A stretch of DNA of 10,921 nt. Origin: Bacteroidota bacterium. Its GTDB lineage: Bacteria > Bacteroidota > Ignavibacteria > Kryptoniales > JAKASW01. Of the stretch, positions 1 through 6,900 are shown piece after piece. A program made the position numbers and the translations under genes. The notes beneath the pieces are model-generated. The model saw only the letters and a list, made by a program, of their open reading frames with translations, was not told the DNA's origin and did no database searches. Position 1 is the stretch's first letter. Each line of letters begins with the position of its first letter. The stretch covers positions 1-10,921 of the forward strand of contig JAJYJD010000108.1 of assembly GCA_021789755.1 (NCBI GenBank), given 5' to 3'.

Positions 1-1
1 T

Positions 2-223
2 GATGGAACGAGATCGCCCGCATACTGGGTTATGGATTTTCTTCTTGAAAAGACCGTTCATCATTTTACATTCTTCATAGCCGCGGAAAATCTGTCCAAT
101 TACAAGCAAGCTAATTACTCGCCCCTCTTTTCCGGGCCGGAGGATAATCCGCAATTCAGCGACATCTGGGCCCCGCTTGAAGGCAGAGTGATAAATGCGG
201 GAGTACGCATAGACCTGAGGTAG
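2..223 (+). CDS. TonB-dependent outer-membrane receptor, C-terminal end (partial)
   Basis: The frame is open from the left edge to a TAG stop, giving 73 residues of a protein whose start lies outside the window. The visible part alternates hydrophobic and polar residues as in outer-membrane beta strands. It contains the wording typical of the last strands of TonB-dependent receptors: an FFIAAENLSNYKQ strand, an acidic extracellular loop (SGPEDNPQFSDIW), then APLEGRVINAGVRIDL as the closing strand. Family members import siderophores, vitamins or other large ligands across the outer membrane using TonB energy. The ligand cannot be told from this fragment. The protein ends in Leu-Arg rather than the commoner terminal aromatic residue. 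It converges on the minus-strand propeller gene and shares an intergenic hairpin with it. A different beta-barrel protein is possible but less likely. Confidence 0.72.
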   Translation, partial: DGTRSPAYWVMDFLLEKTVHHFTFFIAAENLSNYKQANYSPLFSGPEDNPQFSDIWAPLEGRVINAGVRIDLR

Positions 224-244
224 TGTGAGGCTTTCGCCAAAATA

Positions 245-273
245 AAAGGCGGCATCTTTGAAATGCCGCCTTT
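245..273 (-). terminator. Intrinsic terminator of the first propeller gene, probably bidirectional
   Basis: A perfect 11-bp inverted repeat (AAAGGCGGCAT at 245-255, ATGCCGCCTTT at 263-273) encloses a 7-nt loop. Read on the minus strand the stem is followed by TTTTATTTT, so it fits a Rho-independent terminator for the gene ending at 301. Read on the plus strand only TTT follows, so it may end the TonB receptor transcript less well. The core GGCGGCAT/ATGCCGCC and loop length match the hairpin behind the second paralogue. Confidence 0.8.
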
Positions 274-300
274 CGATTCGACAGGACGAATTCCAGAAAG

Positions 301-2925
301 TTACTTCATCAATACCATCTTCATCGTCCGGGTGTAGCTTCCGGTCTGTATCCTGTAGAAGTACACGCCGCTTGCGAACTTTGAGCCGTCGAACACCACG
401 TTGTGTAATCCCGGAGACTGCACACCATCTACCAGCGTTGCCACCTGTCTGCCGAGGATGTCGTACACTTTCAATGTGACATGTCCGACATTTGCAAGCT
501 GATAGCTGATAACCGTTGTCGGGTTGAACGGGTTGGGATAGTTCTGCATAAGCTCGAACGACTGCGGAATACCGGGCTGCTCGTTAACGGCCGTGAGGGT
601 CGGGCTGTAATGCGCAAACCGATATGACGGTTTGTCCCCTGCGGTGCTGAAAAGACCACCGTAGTAAGTGTTGTCGCTGTCCATTGCGACTATGCACCTG
701 ACCGTTGTGTTTGTCCCGCTTCCGAGTGTAGTAAATGAGCTGTCGGCAGTGCTCCACTCGATCACGTCGTAGGCGTTCACCAGTCCACTTGTTGTGAAAT
801 TGCCTCCGATGTACAGGTTAGTTCCGGAACCGGTTATAGCGTAAACCGGGCCGTTCACGCCGGCAGCAAGTGGAGTCCACTGATGGGTGTTCCATTTCGC
901 GACGTAATTGGCAGAATTCCCGCCCGCGGAGGTGAAGTTTCCGCCGACGTACACGGTGTCGTTGACGGCATAAAGTGCCTCAACGTTACCGCTCACGCCG
1001 TTTGGATTACCCAAAGCGGACCAATTGACGCCATTCCAGGACGCAATATGAGAGACGGCAGATCCTCCCGCCGTCGTAAACGCACCGCCTGCGTATATCT
1101 GACTGGTACCTGCGGCGATGGCGTAGACCACATTATTGGTACCGTTGGTTCCGGTGCCGAGTGTGGACCATGAAGTACCGTTCCACTTCGCGATGTATCT
1201 GGCGGAGCTACCGGATCCTAAGGAGGTGAAGCTTCCGCCGACGTATAAATCTGCCCCGAATGAGCTCAGCGCAAAAACTGCGTTGTTGACGCCGTCACTC
1301 GGGCTAGTCCCGAGAGTGCTCCAAACGGTCCCGTTCCACATCGCGACATGTTTTGCGGGACTCCCGCCCGCATTGGCAAAAGCGCCGCCAACGTATACGT
1401 TGCCGCCCAGCACGGTAATGGCGTAGACGGTATTGTCAACGCCGTTCGAGGTGGCCGAACCTAATGCCGCCCAGGAATGGGTCGATGTGTTGTAAGAAGC
1501 GATGTTGTTTGCGAGAACAGGCCCGGCAGTCTGGAAGCGGCCGCCAACATAGATTGTGGAACCGTTGATGGCAAGCGCAAAGACATTTCCGCCCGGGACA
1601 TTTGTGGTCCCGCCCAACGAAGCCCATGTTGTCCCGTTCCATGCGGCTATTCCGAACGCATTCACTCCTCCCGCAATGGTGAAGTAGCCAGCTGTGTACA
1701 AGACGCCGTTCACTAAATCACCACCGTACACAATGGAGTTGGTTCCGACTGTTGTGCCCGTTCCCAATTGTGACCAAACGTCCGTGAGGGTGTCGACGGT
1801 CGCGATATAGTTCACTGTAATGAGACCGGCGGCCGTGAAGTAACCCAAGACGTATAGTTCACTTCCGGACCAGAGGAGGCTACTAACGCTTCCGTTCACA
1901 CCTGGTCCGACCGCATGCCAGGAAGTTCCGTCCCAGCGCGTCATGCCATTTACTGTTGATGTTCCGGCTGTGGTGAAGCCGCCTCCCAGGTAAATACCAT
2001 TTGCATATGGCGCGATAGCGTTTACAGGTCCATTTAGATCGGTGGCCGATGTGCCGACGGTGCTCCAGTTTGTTCCGTTCCAGCTTGCTATATAATTAGC
2101 AGGGCTGCCTCCTGCATTTAGGAAAGATCCTCCCGCATAAAGCTGGCTGTTGTACACTGCCATTGTAATCACAGTATTATCGACGCCTGCTCCCAGGGCT
2201 GACCAGGTCGAAGTTCCCGGATTCCACTTTGCAATGAAGCTCGCAGCATTGCCGCCTGCGTTTGCAAAATCGCCGGCGACATACAGGTTCCCGCCGAAGT
2301 ACAACATGCAGTTGACCTGGTTGTCGACCCCGTTTGATGTTCCCGAGCCGAGAGTTGACCATTGACCGGTCGATGAGTTGTAATCGACGATGTTGTTAGC
2401 CGCCACGCCACCGGCATCCGTGAAGGCCCCGCCTATGAACACATCGGATCCGTTAACTAAGATCGAGAATACGGGTCCGTTTGTACCGAGGTCGGAACTT
2501 GTCGAATCGAGGGCTGACCACGTATTCGTGTTGATGTTGTATTTCGCGATGTTATTAAGCACCACGTTGCCGGCGCTTCCGAATGAGCCGCCCACATATA
2601 ACATGTTGCCGCTGTTGGCGACAACGTAAGCGGAGCCGCCGACTCCGGCCACGGTAAATGACGGATCCCAGTCCCCGTCACCCGGCACGCTTGAGGTCTT
2701 CAGGAACCTCGGCGTACCGTTCTTTGTCGTGACCATACTGTATCCACGAGCATCGAAACTGCCGGATGTAACTCCCGACCTGATACTTCCATTCGGGCTC
2801 AGGATCGATTTGATCGAACTCGAGGACCGCGCCGAGGCCGTCCCCAATATGAGAAACAGCATTAGAATGGCGCTCAATGTAAACCAGGGTGAGCGCCCCG
2901 GTTCTCTTTTACCAAAGTGGTTCAT
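301..2925 (-). CDS. Secreted 14-repeat (2x7) beta-propeller-type protein with T9SS sorting domain, paralogue 1
   Basis: 874 residues. The ATG at 2925 follows AGGAGG with 5-nt spacing. A signal peptide is clear: basic start, hydrophobic core around residues 16-30, likely cleavage after A32 (TASA|RS). Residues ~33-93 form a module shared with the downstream-strand paralogue (SSSSIKSIL.P.GS...GSF.A.GYSM...PRF.K...WD.SFTV.GVGG). Residues ~98-780 hold fourteen repeats of 46-53 residues with the consensus V.AI....LYVGG.FT.AGG...N.IA.WNGT.WS.LG.G. This is the style of delta-60 or Rax2-like repeats, which are generally thought to be propeller blades. Repeats 1-7 (to ~444) and 8-14 (445-780) correspond pairwise. 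A 14-residue linker follows, then an 80-residue T9SS type A sorting domain (795-874) beginning NYPNPFNPTT and ending KMVLMK. The protein should pass the inner membrane by Sec and the outer membrane by T9SS. No catalytic motif is visible; a binding or structural surface role is inference. It forms its own transcription unit. Confidence 0.85.
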   Translation of the reverse strand: MNHFGKREPGRSPWFTLSAILMLFLILGTASARSSSSIKSILSPNGSIRSGVTSGSFDARGYSMVTTKNGTPRFLKTSSVPGDGDWDPSFTVAGVGGSAYVVANSGNMLYVGGSFGSAGNVVLNNIAKYNINTNTWSALDSTSSDLGTNGPVFSILVNGSDVFIGGAFTDAGGVAANNIVDYNSSTGQWSTLGSGTSNGVDNQVNCMLYFGGNLYVAGDFANAGGNAASFIAKWNPGTSTWSALGAGVDNTVITMAVYNSQLYAGGSFLNAGGSPANYIASWNGTNWSTVGTSATDLNGPVNAIAPYANGIYLGGGFTTAGTSTVNGMTRWDGTSWHAVGPGVNGSVSSLLWSGSELYVLGYFTAAGLITVNYIATVDTLTDVWSQLGTGTTVGTNSIVYGGDLVNGVLYTAGYFTIAGGVNAFGIAAWNGTTWASLGGTTNVPGGNVFALAINGSTIYVGGRFQTAGPVLANNIASYNTSTHSWAALGSATSNGVDNTVYAITVLGGNVYVGGAFANAGGSPAKHVAMWNGTVWSTLGTSPSDGVNNAVFALSSFGADLYVGGSFTSLGSGSSARYIAKWNGTSWSTLGTGTNGTNNVVYAIAAGTSQIYAGGAFTTAGGSAVSHIASWNGVNWSALGNPNGVSGNVEALYAVNDTVYVGGNFTSAGGNSANYVAKWNTHQWTPLAAGVNGPVYAITGSGTNLYIGGNFTTSGLVNAYDVIEWSTADSSFTTLGSGTNTTVRCIVAMDSDNTYYGGLFSTAGDKPSYRFAHYSPTLTAVNEQPGIPQSFELMQNYPNPFNPTTVISYQLANVGHVTLKVYDILGRQVATLVDGVQSPGLHNVVFDGSKFASGVYFYRIQTGSYTRTMKMVLMK
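304..543 (-). other. T9SS type A C-terminal sorting domain coding segment, paralogue 1
   Basis: This encodes residues 795-874: NYPNPFNPTT, a VTLKVYDILGRQVATLV strand pair, FDGSKFASGVYFYR and the terminal MKMVLMK. Type A sorting domains are recognised by the type IX machinery and are usually cleaved on export by the sortase PorU. Its DNA shares exact blocks with paralogue 2, including 301-328 (stop codon included) with 3520-3547, and 349-372 with 3568-3591. Confidence 0.85.
586..2634 (-). repeat. Fourteen coding repeats arranged as two sets of seven (paralogue 1)
   Basis: Repeats of about 140-160 bp encode residues ~98-780. By residue the units begin at about 98, 150, 202, 250, 299, 345 and 395 (set one) and 445, 498, 548, 596, 646, 692 and 741 (set two). 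Lengths match pairwise at a spacing of seven: 52/50, 48/48, 49/50, 46/46 and 50/49 for repeats 2/9 to 6/13. Shared wording also follows that spacing: SQLYAGGSF/SQIYAGGAF and IASWNG.NWS in 4/11, NNIA.YN..T.(T/S)W in 1/8, and AGL or SGL in place of AGG in 6/13. The last unit is short and closes at LTAV. Confidence 0.75.
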
Positions 2926-3463
2926 CGTTTCCTCCTATTTAATTGTTCTTGAGCTATACCCACCGACCTCCTGCGAACGGCGTTCAATCCGACAAGTCAT
3001 GCGGAAGAGCCGTTACGATCGGCCATGGGTGGCTGACCCACAATGTGACTGAAACTAGACTCTTATGGATTTTCCCGACGGAATAGAGCTGACAGTGCTC
3101 CTCGATGGGTGGTGTTTCCCACGGGATATATGCACATCAGATCGTCTAACCCTAGACCCAAACGGACCAATAATGCACTTACGCATCTCTCTCCTTCTTA
3201 TCGGTATGTTCCGCAATATGCGCAGCATGCCTCCTCTACCCTTTTCTCAGACGCCCTATCTCTTCTCTGCGCCTTTGCTTTTTTCCGCTAATTGCCATGC
3301 AAGCTAATGCGATTGATGTATCGGGACATATGACGTTTGTCACAACCCGTGTCGGATTTGAATAGTTCCATTGTTTGGATTATGAATGCTCTTTGCAGGC
3401 AGAAAATTCGACGTGGGTGTACCTAGCCGAGCAGGTGATGCATAACGGGATCTATGACAAAAA
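2926..3463. other. Intergenic leader and control region of paralogue 1
   Basis: About 540 bases lie between the start of paralogue 1 and the terminator of paralogue 2, with no convincing gene. The stretch holds the paralogue 1 ribosome binding site (AGGAGG on the minus strand). It also holds three landmarks found in the same order upstream of paralogue 2: CGGACCA...ATG...CACTT.CGC from 3163, a TTCCGC..AATA.TGC block at 3200-3225, and a CRP/FNR-like site at 3329-3344. A pyrimidine-rich run (about 3226-3289, plus strand) lies between the last two, so any transcript through it would be purine-rich. I could not fix a promoter with confidence. Confidence 0.5.
3329..3344. promoter_or_regulatory. 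CRP/FNR-family-like operator upstream of paralogue 1
   Basis: TATGA-CGTTTG-TCACA matches the TGTGA-N6-TCACA pattern of CRP/FNR-family sites at nine of ten half-site bases. It contains a perfect TGAC-N4-GTCA palindrome. It lies about 405 bp upstream of the paralogue 1 start, and a counterpart sits about 391 bp upstream of paralogue 2. The regulator is not in the window; the assignment rests on motif likeness and recurrence. Confidence 0.4.
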
Positions 3464-3488
3464 GGGCGGCATCTTGCGAATGCCGCCC
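3464..3488 (-). terminator. Intrinsic terminator of the second propeller gene
   Basis: A perfect 9-bp stem (GGGCGGCAT at 3464-3472, ATGCCGCCC at 3480-3488) has a 7-nt loop and is followed on the minus strand by TTTTTG. It stands 31 bp beyond the stop codon of paralogue 2. It shares the GGCGGCAT/ATGCCGCC core with the terminator of paralogue 1, so it was probably copied with the gene. Confidence 0.85.
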
Positions 3489-3519
3489 AATCCCATTTCC
3501 GTCAATAAGAATTCAGAGT

Positions 3520-6132
3520 TTACTTCATCAATACCATCTTCATCGTCTGGACAAAAGTGCCGGTGGTTATCCTGTAGAAGTACACGCCGCTCGCGAGTCT
3601 TGATCCATCGAACACGACGTCGTGTTGGCCCGGCGACTGCACAGCGTCAACCAGCGAAGCAACCTGTCTGCCGAGAATGTCATACACTTTAAGCGTCACA
3701 TGACCCTTGGCTGCCAACTCGTAACGGATAGAGGTCGCAGGGTTGAACGGATTCGGGTAATTCTGCGACACCGCGAATCTCTTCGGCTGAGTCGGCGGTT
3801 CGTTGACCGGCGTCAGATTCGGATTGTAACGTCCAAATCTGTACGATGGTTTCCCGCCCGCCAGGCTGAATCCACCTCCGACATAGAGGTCAGAGCTCAT
3901 CCCGGTCGCGACGGCATAGATCGGGCCGTCTGTTCCACTTCCCACTGGAGACCAGGTCTTAGTTGAGATATTCCAGACTGCAATCGAATTAGCCGTGAGC
4001 AATCCTGCCGTAGTGAAGTAACCACCGGCAATGACGGTGTCACCGCTGACTGCGAGGGCGCGAACGTCATTGTTGCTGCCGAGTCCGCCGGAAAGAGAAG
4101 ACCAGCTGTCCCCGGCAATGCTGTACTTGGCAATGCCGCTCGCTGGTGAGCCGCCTGCGTTGGCAAAGGAGCCTCCGACATACAGAGCCGTGTCCCCGCA
4201 GACTGCAATGGCATATACATGACTATCAGTTCCCGGCGCAGTACCGAGTGCGGTCCAGGTAGAGCCGTCCCAGGACGCGATGTTGTTTACGAGGTTGCCG
4301 CCTGCCATGCCGAAGGCCCCCCCGACGTATATCTTTCCGCCTGCCAGGACGACCGCATAGCCCGTTGAAGAGAGGCCGCTGCCCAGCGCCGACCAGTTTG
4401 CACCGTTCCACTGTGCGACACGGTTTGCCGTGTTTCCTCCTGCTGTCGAGAAGGAGCCGCACACGTAGAGGTTCGAGCTGACAATGGCCATTCCATAAAC
4501 GCTATTGTTGGTGCCGGTGCCGAGTTTTGTCCAGCCGGTTGAGGGGTTCCACTTGACTATATTGTAGACACCGGTCACGCTCCCGGCCTGTGAGAAGCTA
4601 CCACCGATATAAACGTCCCCGGTGGCGACAGGCAGTATCGTAAGCACCTCACCGTTAACACCTTCAAGTGTCGGCGTAGCATCGAGAGACGACCATTCAC
4701 CGGTGGTTCTGTTCCAGATCGCGATGTTGAGTGCCGGTGAAGTTCCGGCCGTCTCGAATGATCCGCCGATAAATACGCTGTCTCCGCGCACCGCAATTGC
4801 GGACACGCCGCCGCCGACGCTGCCTTTTCCACCAGCTAGAGAGAGCGGACTCCAAGTTGTGCCATCCCATGACGCCACACCATAGGCGCTTCGTGTGCCC
4901 GCCTGGGTGAAGTAGCCACCAGCGTAAACTGTCCCGGCCGATATCGCGACCCTGTAGACATAACCATTGAGGCCGGCGCCGAGGCCCGACCACGATGAGG
5001 TGCTAATGTCCCATTTCGCTATCATGTTGGCCGAGACAATTCCCGCCGTCGTGAAATCTCCGCCCACGTAGAGATTGTTGCCGTCAATAGCTACGCCAAT
5101 CACATATGAGCCGTTTATGCCCCCTCCCAGTGCTGACCATGAATCAGTGGCTATGCTGTATCGAGCGACTTTGCTGGCAGCCGAACCTCCGGCTTGAGTG
5201 AAGCCGCCTCCCACATAGAGTACCGTATCGCCCGAGACCGCGATATCGTACACCACATCATTGGTCCCTGGGGTGCCTGACCCTAAGGCTGACCAAACGG
5301 TCCCGTTCCACATGGCTATGTTATTCACCGTGGTTCCGCCCGCAGTGGCGAACCCGCCGGCGACGTAAAGGTTGCCGCCCGCCACAACGAGCCCCCAATA
5401 TCCATCACCGCTTAGACCGCTGCCCAACGCGGACCATGTAGTTCCATCCCATTTTGCTATGTGGTTTGCGGTATTGCCCCCAGCCTGAGTGAAATCCCCT
5501 GTGACATAAAGACCACCACCGGAATAAAGAAGTCCATACGCAAATCCGTTCAGTCCCGTTCCCAGTGCAGACCAGCCGGACGTTGCATTCCATTTCGCTA
5601 TGTACGCCACTGAGACGGTGCCGGCGGTTAAGAAAGAACCGCCGACGTAAATGTCGGCTCCATTGAAAGCGATGGACCAAACCTGACCGTCAGTCCCGAG
5701 CCCTGCACTGTCAAGGGCCGACCAGGTACCGCCTGTCAGGTTGAACTTAGCTATGTTGTGGGCAATGACATTTCCGACGGTCCCGAAGCTGCCACCGACG
5801 TAAAGATAATTTCCGTTAATTGCGATCACGTTCAAAAAGCCTCCCACTCCGGGGACCGTGAACGAACCGTCCCAATTTACGTCGTTCGGATCGGCCTGGG
5901 CTTTCATGAACCTTGGAGATCCGTCCTTGGCCAGGGTCATGCTGTACCCGTGTGCATTGAAGCTGCCGTGTATGACGGCGGCGTTGACCGATCCATCCGG
6001 GTTCAGGATCGATTGGAGTGAACTTGAAGATTGTGAGAAAGCAGTCCCCATTGTGGATATTGCGATGAAGAACACACCTGCCGCAAACCACTTCAGGAAC
6101 GTGAGTCGATGTTCAGTACGATCGTGGATCAT
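3520..6132 (-). CDS. Secreted 14-repeat (2x7) beta-propeller-type protein with T9SS sorting domain, paralogue 2
   Basis: 870 residues from the ATG at 6132. That start is preferred over an in-frame one at 6168 because AAGGAGGAGAG lies directly before it. A signal peptide has basic residues, a hydrophobic core around 14-29, and likely cleavage near AFS|QSS (33/34). Residues ~34-96 form the N-terminal module shared with paralogue 1 (SSSSLQSIL.P.GS...GSF.A.GYSM...PRF.K...WD.SFTV.GVGG). Residues ~97-776 hold fourteen repeats of 47-53 residues (LYVGG.FT.AGG.T.N.IA.W(N/D)GT.WSALG.G) in two sets of seven divided near 440. A 14-residue linker leads to the 80-residue T9SS type A sorting domain (791-870). 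Two free cysteines sit in blades 10 and 12 (YVCGSF, AVCGD). Like its neighbour it is predicted to be exported by Sec then T9SS; its ligand is unknown. Its own terminator and leader make it a separate transcription unit. Confidence 0.85.
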   Translation of the reverse strand: MIHDRTEHRLTFLKWFAAGVFFIAISTMGTAFSQSSSSLQSILNPDGSVNAAVIHGSFNAHGYSMTLAKDGSPRFMKAQADPNDVNWDGSFTVPGVGGFLNVIAINGNYLYVGGSFGTVGNVIAHNIAKFNLTGGTWSALDSAGLGTDGQVWSIAFNGADIYVGGSFLTAGTVSVAYIAKWNATSGWSALGTGLNGFAYGLLYSGGGLYVTGDFTQAGGNTANHIAKWDGTTWSALGSGLSGDGYWGLVVAGGNLYVAGGFATAGGTTVNNIAMWNGTVWSALGSGTPGTNDVVYDIAVSGDTVLYVGGGFTQAGGSAASKVARYSIATDSWSALGGGINGSYVIGVAIDGNNLYVGGDFTTAGIVSANMIAKWDISTSSWSGLGAGLNGYVYRVAISAGTVYAGGYFTQAGTRSAYGVASWDGTTWSPLSLAGGKGSVGGGVSAIAVRGDSVFIGGSFETAGTSPALNIAIWNRTTGEWSSLDATPTLEGVNGEVLTILPVATGDVYIGGSFSQAGSVTGVYNIVKWNPSTGWTKLGTGTNNSVYGMAIVSSNLYVCGSFSTAGGNTANRVAQWNGANWSALGSGLSSTGYAVVLAGGKIYVGGAFGMAGGNLVNNIASWDGSTWTALGTAPGTDSHVYAIAVCGDTALYVGGSFANAGGSPASGIAKYSIAGDSWSSLSGGLGSNNDVRALAVSGDTVIAGGYFTTAGLLTANSIAVWNISTKTWSPVGSGTDGPIYAVATGMSSDLYVGGGFSLAGGKPSYRFGRYNPNLTPVNEPPTQPKRFAVSQNYPNPFNPATSIRYELAAKGHVTLKVYDILGRQVASLVDAVQSPGQHDVVFDGSRLASGVYFYRITTGTFVQTMKMVLMK
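3523..3762 (-). other. T9SS type A C-terminal sorting domain coding segment, paralogue 2
   Basis: This encodes residues 791-870, starting NYPNPFNPAT, with KVYDILGRQVASLV, FDGSRLASGVYFYR and a KMVLMK end identical to that of paralogue 1. DNA identity with the first copy is much higher here than in the repeat region and includes silent positions. Confidence 0.85.
3805..5844 (-). repeat. Fourteen coding repeats arranged as two sets of seven (paralogue 2)
   Basis: Units begin at about residues 97, 149, 196, 243, 291, 341 and 390 (set one) and 441, 494, 543, 590, 637, 687 and 736 (set two). Repeat i matches i+7 in length (47/49, 47/47, 48/47, 50/50 and 49/49 for 2/9 to 6/13). They also match in wording: AGGNTAN plus WSALGSGLS in 3/10, VNNIA in 4/11, SGDTVLYVGG/CGDTALYVGG with YSIA.DSWS in 5/12, FTTAG with W.IST..W in 6/13, and S(A/S)LD in 1/8. 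Confidence 0.8.
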
Positions 6133-6521
6133 CTCTCCTCCTTTTTTTTTCATAACGGTTGTTTCCAATTTTCAGGGGAACCGCACTCATTTGACAAGCA
6201 GTAGCTGCAAGCTCCCACAAAAAAGTGATCGCAGTTTAGAAACCGATGTTACATTCTTATTTGGTTCTACGGCAGGAATGGAAGGACTGTGGTGCTTTGG
6301 TCGATTTCAAACTAGAGGCGAGCGGTCAAACAGCGGACCATACATGTGTGCACTTTCGCCGACACTAATAGCCGCGCGGCATCCAGCCTGGATACCGACA
6401 TATTCCGCGCAATAATGCATGTTCCCTGTGGCGCCTTCCCGCTGACCGACTCGCAGCTGCTAACACCCTTTGGTTTTGTTCAAATCGCTCCCCAAAGTAA
6501 CCTAGCCAGCGTTTGAAGGCA

Positions 6522-6537
6522 AATGACATGAGTCACA
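6522..6537. promoter_or_regulatory. CRP/FNR-family-like operator upstream of paralogue 2
   Basis: AATGA-CATGAG-TCACA shares ATGAC-N4-GTCACA with the element at 3329-3344 and has the same TGAC-N4-GTCA palindrome. It lies about 391 bp before the paralogue 2 start and about 136 bp before the DUF1858 start, so it could serve either. Since the other copy has only a propeller gene to act on, paralogue 2 is the more natural target. Confidence 0.4.
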
Positions 6538-6589
6538 CTTGCCGGAAAACCTTACGGCGGCATTCCATGCAAGCTGGAGGGTTGTTCGG

Positions 6590-6626
6590 TTCGGCCGACG
6601 GGAAAAGGACGCATTTCCCTTCCGAA
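6590..6626. other. Nested hairpin in the DUF1858 leader
   Basis: TTCGG (6590-6594) pairs with CCGAA (6622-6626) and, inside it, GGGAAA (6600-6605) pairs with TTTCCC (6614-6619) around an 8-nt loop. No T-run follows on either strand, so it does not look like a terminator. It may simply be leader structure. Confidence 0.25.
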
Positions 6627-6672
6627 ATCACTCATCTGAATCTGAAAAGCGACTTTTGCATCCGATCTAAGC

Positions 6673-6891
6673 ATGGATAAGATTACGACCGGCATCACGA
6701 TCGAAGAGTTGGTGACAGAATTACCGGCTTCAGTCAATTACCTCATGGAAAAGGGGATAAAGTGCATTGCCTGCGGAGAGCCGATTTGGGGAACCCTCAA
6801 TGACGCAGCGAAAGAAAAAGGTTTTTTGGAAGACGAGATAACCGGTTTCGTGTCGGACCTTAACCGCATGGCAGAGGAATTGAAACCGTAG
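6673..6891 (+). CDS. DUF1858 domain protein (small CxxC protein)
   Basis: 72 residues, nearly all one DUF1858 domain. An N-terminal ITTGITIEELV segment is followed by a helix (LPASVNYLMEKGI), the paired cysteines C31 and C34 in KCIACGEPIWG, then LNDAAKEKGF and a C-terminal helix. Family members are small proteins, alone or fused to redox and hybrid-cluster-type proteins. The CxxC suggests redox or metal binding, but no biochemical role is settled. The start is fixed by an in-frame TGA seven codons upstream; oddly, no Shine-Dalgarno sequence precedes the ATG. The TAG stop is only 9 bp from the end of the convergent DUF72 pseudogene, with no visible terminator between them. Apparently monocistronic. 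Confidence 0.82.
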   Translation: MDKITTGITIEELVTELPASVNYLMEKGIKCIACGEPIWGTLNDAAKEKGFLEDEITGFVSDLNRMAEELKP

Positions 6892-6900
6892 CTGGAACTC

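Larger units (their letters stand above)
6133..6672. other. Divergent intergenic region between paralogue 2 and the DUF1858 gene
   Basis: This 540-bp stretch has no credible gene. Close to paralogue 2 it carries the AAGGAGGAGAG ribosome binding site. Further up are counterparts of the paralogue 1 landmarks: CGGACCA...ATG...CACTTTCGC from 6334, a TTCCGCGCAATAATGC block from 6402, and the CRP/FNR-like element at 6522-6537. Near the DUF1858 start lie a nested hairpin (6590-6626) and a short AAAAG-CGA-CTTTT stem. Confidence 0.5.

Noticed and set aside
3055..3186. A 43-codon minus-strand frame with AAGGAGAGAG directly before its ATG, in the leader of paralogue 1
   Set aside because: The ribosome-site match is good, but the predicted peptide is a basic, low-information sequence without family likeness. 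The corresponding part of the paralogue 2 leader has no such site or frame. Probably chance in a purine-rich stretch.
586..5844. Regular ~145-bp DNA periodicity that might suggest a CRISPR or satellite array
   Set aside because: The repeats are in frame, diverged at DNA level, conserved at protein level and lie inside two long coding regions with signal peptides and sorting domains.
5858..6415. Plus-strand open frame of 185 codons across the start of paralogue 2
   Set aside because: It runs antisense to the signal peptide and N-terminal module, has no ribosome binding site or family pattern, and is explained as a shadow of the real gene.
3295..6575. Identical 11-mer CCATGCAAGCT at 3295-3305 and 6565-6575
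   Set aside because: It lies on opposite sides of the CRP/FNR-like element in the two leaders, so it breaks the collinear order of the other landmarks and could be chance.
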